A stretch of DNA of 64,000 nucleotides from the NCBI RefSeq assembly GCF_963556105.2, contig NZ_OY829944.1, forward strand, positions 2,019,501 to 2,083,500, in the 5' to 3' direction. Source of the DNA: an uncultured Tolumonas sp. (GTDB lineage: Bacteria; Pseudomonadota; Gammaproteobacteria; Enterobacterales; Aeromonadaceae). Under the pieces are notes generated by a model. The model ran no database searches. It was not told where the DNA came from and worked only from the letters and a program-made list of their open reading frames with translations. Position numbers and translations under genes: made by a program. Shown here piece after piece: positions 55,920 through 63,890 of this stretch. Within the stretch, counting starts at the first letter, position 1. Every line of letters starts with the position of its first letter.

Positions 55920-56341
55920 GCTGCACCGCCTTTTGTCTTAGCGATTACAGCATTAACATCATCAACGATACGGAGCATTTTCTGAGCCGCTGATACAGAA
56001 AACCACTTCATCTTACTCGCTGCATCACTCAAGTTTTCACTGGTTTTTTCAAGCGTTAACAGTAGATTGTCGCGCTGTAATGTCATCTGTACGAATGACT
56101 GTGCCAGCGTTTTTATATCCATTGGCATGCATTCGATCTGTTCGATATCTATTCCAGCGAAAGCATTCACGCAGGCAACAATTCGGCGCGCATCTTCATC
56201 TTTATAAACTGCCCCGAAATGCATATCGTCTTCTGATGTAACTGTTAATATTGAAGTTTTGTCACTGGATACTGGGCATTGATATTTAAAGCGATCACCA
56301 ACTTCAAAAAGAACCCATGGTTCAGGCGTGTGCTTACTCAT
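55916..56341 (-). CDS. Uncharacterised phage early protein
   Basis: 141 residues starting MSKHTPEPWVLFEVGD, a start shared by many short prophage proteins (H-T-P-x-P-W). The middle (YKDEDARRIVACVNAFAGID) is a commonly seen conserved segment of this group. Overlaps neighbours by 4 bp on both sides, so it belongs to the early operon. No known activity. Confidence 0.7.
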   Translation of the reverse strand: MSKHTPEPWVLFEVGDRFKYQCPVSSDKTSILTVTSEDDMHFGAVYKDEDARRIVACVNAFAGIDIEQIECMPMDIKTLAQSFVQMTLQRDNLLLTLEKTSENLSDAASKMKWFSVSAAQKMLRIVDDVNAVIAKTKGGAA

Positions 56342-56661
56342 GCTGCACCGCCTACATCAGCTAATGATTCAGCAGCTCTTTCGCGCTCATCGTCGAATTC
56401 CACATCTGGCAACAATGCATGTAGTTGCATGGCCTCTTCGACACTCATATGCACACACCATTCGCTGGCGCAATCTCCAGCCGCGATCAACATGCCAAAA
56501 CATCCATCTTTTGGATTTTTTTTGTAAAAAACTTTAATGGTTGCTTTTTTTTCTGCCACAAACCCAAATGCCATGACTTCATAATTGCTCACATGGATAA
56601 ATTTATGGACTTCACTTTCTTGAATCTCGAACCCTGAACTTAATGTCATTAGTGTTTTCAT
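56338..56661 (-). CDS. Uncharacterised phage early protein
   Basis: 107 residues, beta-rich first half (VHKFIHVSNYEVMAFGFVAE), acidic helical second half. I do not recognise it. It is translationally coupled (4-bp overlaps) within the early operon. Confidence 0.6.
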   Translation of the reverse strand: MKTLMTLSSGFEIQESEVHKFIHVSNYEVMAFGFVAEKKATIKVFYKKNPKDGCFGMLIAAGDCASEWCVHMSVEEAMQLHALLPDVEFDDERERAAESLADVGGAA

Positions 56662-56831
56662 GCCGGCATCCCCTCAATTACTCTCACTTTCCCCGATGGC
56701 AGTTTTACTACTCGCGCACAGCGATCGCTCTTCAACCAAAACTGGCGAACGCGGTCATAATCGTTATCACGCAGAAACTTGTGCGCCGCTCTGACGCTTT
56801 TGTGTGTGGTGACTCCTGTTGCTGCCATCAT
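56658..56831 (-). CDS. Small phage early protein
   Basis: 57 residues from the ATG pair at 56831 (MMAATGVTTHKSVRAAHKFL), basic, ending GKVRVIEGMPA. The start overlaps the stop of the upstream gene, which supports it over a longer frame from 56873. Small, positively charged; possibly nucleic acid binding. Unknown. Confidence 0.6.
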   Translation of the reverse strand: MMAATGVTTHKSVRAAHKFLRDNDYDRVRQFWLKSDRCARVVKLPSGKVRVIEGMPA

Positions 56832-57103
56832 GCTGCTTTCACTCCTGTAGGTGCGGGGCCAATGGTGGCCCACTCAATCATTAGAAACTCATCACCAAAC
56901 ACGCCGATTTCCTCGCCGGTATCCTTGTTCCTAACCTGAAATGGGATCTCCGGTGCCGCGGGGTCTGGCTGTATTTCGATGATGGTTGCCATGCCGCCGT
57001 GCCACTGGCCAACTACTGATGTGAACGCAGTTGAACCCACTAAACGGTGCCCGAAGGCAGCAGAAAGCTCTGCGGCTTTACCGCATACAACTTGTATCAA
57101 CAT
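56828..57103 (-). CDS. Uncharacterised phage early protein
   Basis: 91 residues, beginning MLIQVVCGKAAELSAAFGHR, beta-rich (PFQVRNKDTGEEIGVFGDEF). No recognised motif. In the early operon between the 155- and 57-residue genes. Confidence 0.55.
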   Translation of the reverse strand: MLIQVVCGKAAELSAAFGHRLVGSTAFTSVVGQWHGGMATIIEIQPDPAAPEIPFQVRNKDTGEEIGVFGDEFLMIEWATIGPAPTGVKAA

Positions 57104-57105
57104 GA

Positions 57106-57573
57106 TTACTCTCCCTGAGATGCGTGCTTTGTAATGGCAGTTGCTTTGGCTGCTAGGGTTCGGGCTTGTGCGCTCAGCACCAGTTTTCGTTTCACCTCTT
57201 CTGCGGTGAACTCTTCACTGGGTGATGCGCTTTTTGGTGTTTGCATGAAGTTGGAACGGTCTAAATCCATGCCACTAAACTGGTTAGCAATTGCCTTGAT
57301 TTCGATGATGGCGCGGCGAATGGCTTCACGTTCATCCAACGTCATTTCGTCCAAGCTTTTATTGGCGTAATCAGACGGGCGCAGTTTTGCGGTGTAACAA
57401 ATAGCGGCTCTCGCCCGTAGGTCTAACCGGTTGTAATGGCTAGCGGGGCCGGAACGCCCAATCATTTCACGGATGTTTCGCAGTGCTTCATGCCCTGCCG
57501 ATTGAATAAACTGATCACCAGACAAAAAGCCAACTGTCTGATGTTCTGTCGACACTGCTGATGATGCGCCCAT
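57106..57573 (-). CDS. Uncharacterised phage early protein, possible replication accessory
   Basis: 155 residues, helical and charged (YNRLDLRARAAICYTAKLRP, LDEREAIRRAIIEIKAIANQ). Position after the CII/Ogr-type genes and before gpA is where P2 has replication gene B, but I see no clear gpB signature, so this remains a guess from position. Confidence 0.55.
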   Translation of the reverse strand: MGASSAVSTEHQTVGFLSGDQFIQSAGHEALRNIREMIGRSGPASHYNRLDLRARAAICYTAKLRPSDYANKSLDEMTLDEREAIRRAIIEIKAIANQFSGMDLDRSNFMQTPKSASPSEEFTAEEVKRKLVLSAQARTLAAKATAITKHASQGE

Positions 57574-57576
57574 GAT

Positions 57577-57765
57577 TCACCCCATTACCAAGTGATGGCG
57601 GCCACGACGAACATGGCGACGCTGGTTATTGCGGAAATACATCTGGCGGCCATCGGGTGCCTGCATAAACCCCGACTGATGACCGTTCAACGTTATTGAG
57701 AAACTGCCGGCAGGTTTATGCAGCAGCGTTGCGATTGAGATCAGATTTGATTGCTTCACGCCCAT
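57577..57765 (-). CDS. Small phage protein
   Basis: 62 residues, beginning MGVKQSNLISIATLLHKPAG and ending with an Arg/His-rich tail (NNQRRHVRRGRHHLVMG). Tightly spaced with neighbours (3 bp). Function unknown. Confidence 0.5.
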   Translation of the reverse strand: MGVKQSNLISIATLLHKPAGSFSITLNGHQSGFMQAPDGRQMYFRNNQRRHVRRGRHHLVMG

Positions 57766-57768
57766 GAT

Positions 57769-57993
57769 CTAGCCCTCTTGATTCACTGATTTTCGTTTCA
57801 GGAGCGGCAGAGAAATAGTTGGGTTCGGCGTGTCTGACGGCACAATGCTACCGACTATCTCGATCAGGAATTTAAACCGGTGGCCACACTCCACATTTGA
57901 ACAATCCATGTAGCCCTCAGTAACTAACTGAGACAGTGAACGCGATGTACGTGACCGAGCCAAACTTCCGCAATGCGGACAACGGATCCTCAT
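57769..57993 (-). CDS. Ogr/Delta-family late transcription activator
   Basis: 74 residues. CPHC at 5-8, then 22 residues, then CSNVEC: the exact C-x2-C-x22-C-x4-C zinc pattern of P2 Ogr and P4 Delta, which activate phage late promoters. Here it lies in the early region rather than between the tail gene D and attP as in P2, a position seen in other P2-like prophages. Most late genes it would control are missing from this element, leaving P/Q as possible targets. Confidence 0.9.
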   Translation of the reverse strand: MRIRCPHCGSLARSRTSRSLSQLVTEGYMDCSNVECGHRFKFLIEIVGSIVPSDTPNPTISLPLLKRKSVNQEG

Positions 57994-58009
57994 GCTCTAC
58001 CCCTTATAG

Positions 58010-58519
58010 TTAAAGTCCGGTTACCACTCGTGCTACATCAACGGCACTGCTAAGCCCCGGCACAGTTTGAAATTTCAGCTCGACCTCGTTGACGAAAATC
58101 GCAAGATTCCCCATCGCAACCGTGGCAGCCTCAACCAGCATGTTTTTCTGTGTTTTTGTCACTCTGCCCGCTTTCTGGATCTGCAACGCCTGCGAACCAA
58201 TGCCGCCAACTACGGCATTCAGCTCAATAGCACGTTCAATCAATCGGGCTTCTTCATCGGTTTTAGGCAGCGCAACCGCCGTTAACCCGCAGCACATCAA
58301 CGCGCCATCAATGAGCGTTTCATCACCAGTTGCGTGATAAAGGCTGATCATGTCGACCACAGTCAGTTGGTGTGGTTGTTCGGGGTTGAGCTTGTTACGC
58401 AGCATTTGCTCTCCGATTCCGGCGCTACGTGCCACCTCAGACAAGACATACTTTGCGGAAAATCGTTCGCACGCAGAATGAAACGCGCTGGATTGTTTGC
58501 ACTTTGTATCTGTAAACAT
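58010..58519 (-). CDS. Phage regulatory CII-family protein
   Basis: 169 residues from ATG 58519, chosen for AAGGGGA upstream. The N-terminal part (FSAKYVLSEVARSAGIGEQM, LRNKLNPEQPHQLTVVDMIS) is the HTH of the CII/CP76 family found next to Cox in P2-like phages. The C-terminal half is helical. Likely controls early or lysogeny transcription. Confidence 0.85.
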   Translation of the reverse strand: MFTDTKCKQSSAFHSACERFSAKYVLSEVARSAGIGEQMLRNKLNPEQPHQLTVVDMISLYHATGDETLIDGALMCCGLTAVALPKTDEEARLIERAIELNAVVGGIGSQALQIQKAGRVTKTQKNMLVEAATVAMGNLAIFVNEVELKFQTVPGLSSAVDVARVVTGL

Positions 58520-58558
58520 GGCGATCCCCTTCCGTTGGTTCATCATGTAACTAACGGT

Positions 58559-58777
58559 TTATTTAGAGTCTTTTGGCAACTTTGCCTGTTCTGCGCACAA
58601 GGCGTAGAAGGCAACCATGTTGATTTGAGGTCTCTCTTGGGGCGTTTTCTTAGCGAGGATGGGATAAAAGCCTTTATGGACGCGGTGTTTTACCGTATCG
58701 AAGGGAACACCGGTTATTTCAGAAAAGCGTTCTAAAGTTGCGACCGGTGCAGTGATTTGGAGGATTATTTGTGTCAT
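58559..58777 (-). CDS. Cox/Apl-like excisionase and early regulator
   Basis: 72 residues from ATG 58777. LERFSEITGVPFDTVKHRVH is an HTH of the P2 Cox type (ITG...T V...V), followed by GFYPILAKKTPQERPQINMV and a short helix (AFYALCAEQ). Cox directs excision and represses the lysogenic promoter. The start lies 12 bp from an operator-like inverted repeat, and it is divergent from the CI-like gene. Confidence 0.85.
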   Translation of the reverse strand: MTQIILQITAPVATLERFSEITGVPFDTVKHRVHKGFYPILAKKTPQERPQINMVAFYALCAEQAKLPKDSK

Positions 58778-58788
58778 TATGAGACTCC

Positions 58789-58912
58789 TTGCGCGATATA
58801 GTTCGTAACAGCTCGTACTTAACAAAGTTGAAGATTGCATTCATTGATTTGGCGATCGGATTGCAAACTTAACTTCTCTTCTTGCAAGCTAATTACACAC
58901 TATATCGCGCAA
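58789..58912. promoter_or_regulatory. Divergent lysogeny control region with perfect inverted operators
   Basis: TTGCGCGATATAGT (58789-58802) and its exact inverse ACTATATCGCGCAA (58899-58912) face each other across 96 bp between cox and the CI-like gene. A related half-site, CACGCTATAGT, lies in the first codons of the repressor (about 58982). These are probably binding sites of the repressor or Cox, suited to looping. Confidence 0.7.
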
Positions 58913-58966
58913 CAATGTCTAGCTGATTTGCACATTATTTTTCTCAATGTGTGGTATAGGTGATCA

Positions 58967-59689
58967 ATGTCAAACAAAAATGCACGCTATAGTTTTGATT
59001 CTGCACAGTTCATAGAACGATTAAAGCTAATTATTGGTGATACACCTGTAAGACGTTTTTCTCGTACTGTCGGCATTAGTGACACCTTAATTCGCAACTA
59101 TCTTTCAGGTTCCATGCCTTCTGTTGAGAAAGCTGCTGACATTGCTAATGGCGCAGATGTTGATTTTTCATGGCTTTGCTTTGGAATTGGCGATGCACCA
59201 GACTTTATATCCTCAAAAAATCTCGATTTGTCTCGGAATCAGAGCGCCGCTTCTGAACCTGCAACGCCTGACAACTCATTCACCCTAATCGACTCTTACG
59301 CGATCTATGCATCAGCAGGTCACGGCTCAGAAATTGGTCACGAATTACAAACAGAGCCAATGTCATTCCGCACCGACTGGCTGAGAAAAGAAGGTTTTTC
59401 ACCTGAACGGTTAGCTGTTATCCGCGCTAAAGGCGATTCGATGGAACCAACCATCAGCGACAATGATGTGATTTTGGTTTTACTGGCTAACGGCGACGCA
59501 CCACGCGATGGCTTGCACGTTATACGACTAGACGGCGGCCTATTCGTAAAACGACTGCAGTTCGACCCACTCGGCGCAGTGCATGTGAAATCAGATAACC
59601 CTGCATATAGCAGCACACTGATTAGCAAAGATGAACGCAGCCAATTGCATGTCGTTGGCCGCGTGGTTTGGGCAGGGAAAAAATTCTAA
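58967..59689 (+). CDS. CI-like prophage repressor with S24 (LexA-type) autoprotease
   Basis: 240 residues. N-terminal HTH (~25-75, VRRFSRTVGISDTLIRNYLS), linker, and C-terminal S24 domain: Ala-Gly cleavage site likely in YASAGHGSE, nucleophile Ser in AKGDSMEPTI and Lys in GLFVKRLQ. RecA-stimulated self-cleavage is expected, so this prophage should be SOS-inducible, unlike P2 itself. Divergent from cox. Confidence 0.93.
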   Translation: MSNKNARYSFDSAQFIERLKLIIGDTPVRRFSRTVGISDTLIRNYLSGSMPSVEKAADIANGADVDFSWLCFGIGDAPDFISSKNLDLSRNQSAASEPATPDNSFTLIDSYAIYASAGHGSEIGHELQTEPMSFRTDWLRKEGFSPERLAVIRAKGDSMEPTISDNDVILVLLANGDAPRDGLHVIRLDGGLFVKRLQFDPLGAVHVKSDNPAYSSTLISKDERSQLHVVGRVVWAGKKF

Positions 59690-59711
59690 TAAATGGTACG
59701 GAGATTTTTAC

Positions 59712-61394
59712 ATGGAAGTAATAATTGCTTTACTCATACTTATTGCAGCAATCGCATGCCCGTTCTTTTTTGTTAAATACAAAAAAGCAAAACAAAAATG
59801 CGTATCGTTAGATGAAGAGATTAATACTGCAAAAGAAAAGATAACATATCTAAGTACAAAACTTGCTGATGCTGATTTAACAATTCAGACTCTAAAAAAA
59901 TATGAACCTATTGTTGATATAGAAAACTACGTAAAAACAACAAAAGATGCGTGTGATAAAGATGTTTCACTAAAGCTAGAAAATGCAAAACAAGAAGCGG
60001 CCGCAATAACAAATAAAGCAAAAACAGAAAGAGAATCAGCGCAGCAACAATCTTCAAAGATTATTCAAATAGCAACATTGGAGTCAGAACAGATAAAGCA
60101 ATCAGCAAAAGAAGAAGCCAAGCAGTTGCGCGAATCCGCAAGAGAATTCAAATCAAAAGCCAGCATTACACTTGCAGCCGCCCAATCACAATCAGATTCC
60201 ATCATTGATACAGCTCACCATAACGCAACCATCATTATTAATAATGCAAATGAAGAAGCCAAAAAAATTGCTGGTGATGCAATTGAAGCAAAAGCAAATG
60301 CTGATAGATATGAATCATTCCTTAAAGCGATTAAGAATCAAATAGATGGATATGGTGATGAATGGTTGATTCCTAACCGCAACCTACTTGATGAAATCGC
60401 TACACAATATGAATTTAAAGATGCAGGTGAACAGCTCTCACGAGCAAGAGATCTAACTAGAAGCCTTATCAGAACAGAGAAAGCTGCTGTTTGTGACTAC
60501 GTAGAGCATCATCGCAAAACCACAGCGATTGCATTTGTATTAGATGCCTATAACGGCAAAGTCGACACCATTCTCACCAAAGTAAAACACAATAACTACG
60601 GCAAATTGCTACAAGAAATCAATGATGCATGGCGTTTAGTTAATCAACATGGCGTGGCCTTCCGTAATGCACGAATAACTGACACATACCATCAATCCCG
60701 TGTTAACGAATTAAAATGGGCTGTTGCTGTTAATGAAATTATTCTTGAAGAAAAAGAAGAGCAAAAGCAGATCAGAGAACAACTTCGAGAAGAAGAACGA
60801 GCACGCAAAGAATATGAAAAGGCAATAAAAGAAGCCGAAAAAGAAGAGAAAAAACTCAAAGAAATGATGGATAAAGTTCGAGCTGAACTGGGCCATGCAA
60901 ACGAACAAGAACGCCTAAAACTTGAAAGTAAAATTGCTGATTTACAGCAAAAATATGATGAAGCAGAAGCAAAAAACCAGAGAGCCCTTTCTATGGCTCA
61001 ACAGACCATAGCCGGTCATGTTTATGTAATTAGCAATATTGGTTCGTTTGGCGAAGATGTATTTAAAATCGGCATGACCCGACGCTTAGAACCAACTGAA
61101 CGAGTATATGAACTGGGTGATGCCAGTGTTCCGTTTAGCTTTGATATTCATGCAATGATATTCAGTGAAGATGCCCCTGCCCTTGAAAATGAACTCCATA
61201 AACGATTCTCTGAAGCACAACTGAACCTGGTTAACCCTCGGAAAGAATTCTTTCGAGTTCCACTGAAAGACATCAAATCGGTTGTAACTGAAATGGGTAT
61301 GGAAGCACATTGGACTATTAAAGCCGAAGCTGCTCAATATCGAGAGTCTTTAGCTATCAGAGAAGGCAAAGCTCATTTGGTATCGGTGGCATGA
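59712..61394 (+). CDS. DUF4041 / T5orf172 (GIY-YIG-like) membrane-anchored coiled-coil protein
   Basis: 560 residues from ATG 59712. Residues 2-20 are a membrane anchor (EVIIALLILIAAIACPFFFV), then long coiled-coil (~30-220), the DUF4041 region (~225-350, FLKAIKNQIDGYGDEWLIPN, AFVLDAYNGKVDTILTKVKH), another Glu/Lys coiled-coil and a C-terminal T5orf172 domain (GHVYVISNIGSFGEDVFKIG, then MTRRLEPTERVYEL, HKRFSEAQLN and NPRKEFF), a GIY-YIG-related nuclease fold. The same architecture recurs beside repressors in many prophages. Role unproven; exclusion of other phages is a reasonable idea. It lies 22 bp after the repressor and is probably expressed in the lysogen. Confidence 0.88.
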   Translation: MEVIIALLILIAAIACPFFFVKYKKAKQKCVSLDEEINTAKEKITYLSTKLADADLTIQTLKKYEPIVDIENYVKTTKDACDKDVSLKLENAKQEAAAITNKAKTERESAQQQSSKIIQIATLESEQIKQSAKEEAKQLRESAREFKSKASITLAAAQSQSDSIIDTAHHNATIIINNANEEAKKIAGDAIEAKANADRYESFLKAIKNQIDGYGDEWLIPNRNLLDEIATQYEFKDAGEQLSRARDLTRSLIRTEKAAVCDYVEHHRKTTAIAFVLDAYNGKVDTILTKVKHNNYGKLLQEINDAWRLVNQHGVAFRNARITDTYHQSRVNELKWAVAVNEIILEEKEEQKQIREQLREEERARKEYEKAIKEAEKEEKKLKEMMDKVRAELGHANEQERLKLESKIADLQQKYDEAEAKNQRALSMAQQTIAGHVYVISNIGSFGEDVFKIGMTRRLEPTERVYELGDASVPFSFDIHAMIFSEDAPALENELHKRFSEAQLNLVNPRKEFFRVPLKDIKSVVTEMGMEAHWTIKAEAAQYRESLAIREGKAHLVSVA

Positions 61395-61405
61395 GGTAAC
61401 TATTG

Positions 61406-61612
61406 ATGAAACTAGATAAAGTTGAATCTGGTGTAACGCTTAGAACTAACTATCTCGTTATCGGCGACTTAGTCAGTAGAGATTGGAAGTTCTCTGCGTT
61501 CGGTAGAAAGATTGAAAAGGCTATTGAATACCGAGATAACGGCAAATCTGATGTTGCTATTCTGTCTGAACAAATGTGGGTTGAAAGCCTTAGAACTCAT
61601 GGGGTTGTTTAA
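61406..61612 (+). CDS. BRCT-domain C-terminal fragment
   Basis: 68 residues. TNYLVIGDLVSRDWKFSAFG followed by RKIEKAIEYRDNG and a Trp in EQMWVESL match the second half of bacterial BRCT domains (DYLVVGxxGSRDWKxxxxGRKIEKAxxxRDxG). The first half of the domain is missing: the ATG at 61406 comes after an in-frame stop at 61397. Either a remnant or a short derivative fused to a new start. It may be coupled to the DUF4041 gene, whose stop is 9 bp upstream. Confidence 0.65.
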   Translation: MKLDKVESGVTLRTNYLVIGDLVSRDWKFSAFGRKIEKAIEYRDNGKSDVAILSEQMWVESLRTHGVV

Positions 61613-61664
61613 TATGTTCTGGTCAATTCGACAACGATCTTGTATGTATACTTTAGGATATGTT

Positions 61665-62345
61665 ATGAAAACATTTAATACATCTGCTTTCTTCTTGTTT
61701 TTATTGTGTTCTTTTTTTGCTTATTCATCAGAAACGATCCAGGAACTAAAAAAGGAATATTACAATTCCACGGAATATCCAAAATATGATCAAAAACCAT
61801 CTCCTGATAACATCAATGTCGAACAGCATGATATTAATGGTGATGGCATTAATGAGGTCGCGTTGTATCATATGAATGACTGCGGCTCATCCGGTTGTTA
61901 CGCTTCCGTATATAAACAATCACCTACTGGATATTGCTTTATTGGTTCGACCAGAATAGATGAATTTTTAAAAATAAAAAACAAAAAAAGAGACTATAGT
62001 TGTTTAAGTAAGTCTGTGAACTCAATAACAATAACATCCGATGGAAGCTTACTTGATGAGAGCACTCCAAAAAACATCGAACCACCAAAAAACCCATTTG
62101 CCATTGACACCTACCAGCAAAATTTATTTACATATATAAATATCACCTCAAAAATTGATGATATTCAGATAAAAAACTTAAAAATTAATCGTGGTAACTG
62201 TCAACTTCATCCTGGCCAAGTTCTCACTATGCCAAATACATTAAAATTTGGCCAGACGTTCCCAGCAGTCGTTTTAAATTGCCCTCGCTTATTAGAGATA
62301 TTCATTTCCACTAATTATGGTGACTACACATACAATGTTGAATAA
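61665..62345 (+). CDS. Secreted protein of unknown function (prophage cargo)
   Basis: 226 residues from ATG 61665: signal peptide MKTFNTSAFFLFLLCSFFAY (cleavage near YSS). The mature part has an EF-hand-like DINGDGINEVALYHMNDCGS segment with nearby cysteines (CGSSGCYASVYKQ), as in FG-GAP/VCBS-like periplasmic proteins. A longer frame from 61512 overlaps the BRCT gene and would destroy the signal. AT-rich, between the lysogeny genes and int, a normal place for lysogenic-conversion genes. Confidence 0.65.
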   Translation: MKTFNTSAFFLFLLCSFFAYSSETIQELKKEYYNSTEYPKYDQKPSPDNINVEQHDINGDGINEVALYHMNDCGSSGCYASVYKQSPTGYCFIGSTRIDEFLKIKNKKRDYSCLSKSVNSITITSDGSLLDESTPKNIEPPKNPFAIDTYQQNLFTYINITSKIDDIQIKNLKINRGNCQLHPGQVLTMPNTLKFGQTFPAVVLNCPRLLEIFISTNYGDYTYNVE

Positions 62346-62450
62346 TAACTATGCAATATAGTTGATAGGTTTTTCTGATATCAAATAAACATTGATACCA
62401 GCCACAACACTGTATATAAAAACAGCATGCATTACTGATTGTATACTCTA

Positions 62451-63506
62451 ATGTCTGTAAGAAACACTCACGATGGTAGTAAGAAACCGTGGCTTTCTGA
62501 GGTTTACCCCGAAGGTCGTGATGGCCCACGTAAGCGTAAAAAATTTGCGACTCGTGGTGAAGCACTGGCATGGGAACGAACCATTACTGAAGCGTTACCC
62601 GAAGATGAAGCGCCAGCTAAAGACGCCCGCCGGTTATCTGATCTGATAGAGCTTTGGTATTCGCTGCACGGCCAAAGCTTGAAAGACGGTACATCGAGAA
62701 AATCGAAACTGCTGCATGTGGCTGAGGCGTTGGGTAACCCTTTAGCTCTCGACTTTTCTGTCAGAGATTTTTCCGGCTATCGGGAAAAGCGATTGTCTGG
62801 CGAGATAAATGATAAACGTGCCGTGCGAACAGAAAACAAAGGCGTATCTGTTACCTCAGTTAACCGTGACCATGCCTACCTTCGTGCTGTGTTTAATGAA
62901 TTGATCAGGCTTGGTGAATGGACAACACCAAACCCGCTCGATGGTTTAAGAGCCTATAAACAGGCCGAATCTGAATTGGCTTTTTTATATGAGGCCGAAA
63001 TCATCCGCTTTCTGAAAACCTGCGCAGAAAGCAGCACCCCTGACCTCCTCCCGATTGTAAAACTCTGCCTGGCCACTGGTGCGCGTTGGTCTGAGATTGA
63101 ACAGCTGAAACAGTCGCAAGTCAGTAATGGCCGCATCACATTTACCAAAACGAAATCGAACAAGTCGAGAACAGTGCCGGTAAGTGCTGATTTATTGGCT
63201 GAGTTACCGAAAAGACGAGGAAGGCTTTTCACCGATTGCTATAAGGCATTTACCAAAGCAATCAATGAAGCAGGCATTCAATTACCAGAGGGGCAACACA
63301 CGCATGTGTTACGCCACACGTTTGCCAGCCATTTCATGATGAACGGGGGAAACATTCTTGTTCTGCAGAAAATCCTTGGCCACAGCACTATTACCATGAC
63401 AATGCGCTATGCCCATTTTGCACCTGATCACCTTGAAGATGCAGTCAGATTTAACCCTATCGCCCGTCTAAAAAATGGCGGCAAAGTGGCGGCAGCGGTG
63501 CTGTAA
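62451..63506 (+). CDS. int: Tyrosine-family phage integrase
   Basis: 351 residues from ATG 62451. N-terminal arm-binding part (KKPWLSEVYPEGRDGPRKRK), core-binding SAM-like domain (~60-165), catalytic domain with Arg in TGARWSEIEQ, Lys near TKTKSNKSRTVP, HxxR in HVLRHTFASH, LGHST and the nucleophile Tyr in MRYAHFAP. P2-like group. It ends 81 bp from attR, so it is the integrase that used the tRNA-Leu site. Confidence 0.95.
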   Translation: MSVRNTHDGSKKPWLSEVYPEGRDGPRKRKKFATRGEALAWERTITEALPEDEAPAKDARRLSDLIELWYSLHGQSLKDGTSRKSKLLHVAEALGNPLALDFSVRDFSGYREKRLSGEINDKRAVRTENKGVSVTSVNRDHAYLRAVFNELIRLGEWTTPNPLDGLRAYKQAESELAFLYEAEIIRFLKTCAESSTPDLLPIVKLCLATGARWSEIEQLKQSQVSNGRITFTKTKSNKSRTVPVSADLLAELPKRRGRLFTDCYKAFTKAINEAGIQLPEGQHTHVLRHTFASHFMMNGGNILVLQKILGHSTITMTMRYAHFAPDHLEDAVRFNPIARLKNGGKVAAAVL

Positions 63507-63587
63507 TATAACATCTTACACTACGACACAAATTTATAAGCTGCTGAAATATATATAATTTATTGATTTGTATAGAGGGGTTGAGGT

Positions 63588-63664
63588 ATTTAAAATCCCT
63601 CGCTGGTTACAGCGTGCCGGTTCGACTCCGGCCATCGGCACCATTATTATCAAGCACTTAGCTT
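63588..63664 (+). repeat. attR of the composite prophage
   Basis: Perfect 77-bp copy of 25869-25945, holding the 3' half of tRNA-Leu. Upstream bases are phage sequence, so no complete tRNA is formed. Confidence 0.96.
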
Positions 63665-63759
63665 CTTCACAAGAAGCCAAAGAGCAAGTCAGGTAATATT
63701 TGGGGAATATGTTTTGGGAATATCCTTCTCATTTTTCTCTCAGATTTACCTTAAAAATC

Positions 63760-63783
63760 ACCCGCGGTAGCGGGTTTTTTTTT
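63760..63783 (+). terminator. Intrinsic terminator beyond attR
   Basis: ACCCGC-GGTA-GCGGGT followed by eight T. It may be the original terminator of the tRNA operon or belong to the next element. The rest of 63665-63890 holds no gene that I can see. Confidence 0.85.
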
Positions 63784-63890
63784 GCTCTTTTCACCCTCTT
63801 CTTCCTGATTACATTCCTTTTCAACCTAACCCACTACTAACTAAATTCCGTGCTACAAACCTCAATGAAGTACAGAACCTATTCAATTAC

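Noticed and set aside
58067-58735. Plus-strand ORFs opposite the CII- and Cox-like genes
   Set aside because: No start signals, and the minus-strand genes have recognisable HTH motifs and good ribosome-binding sites.
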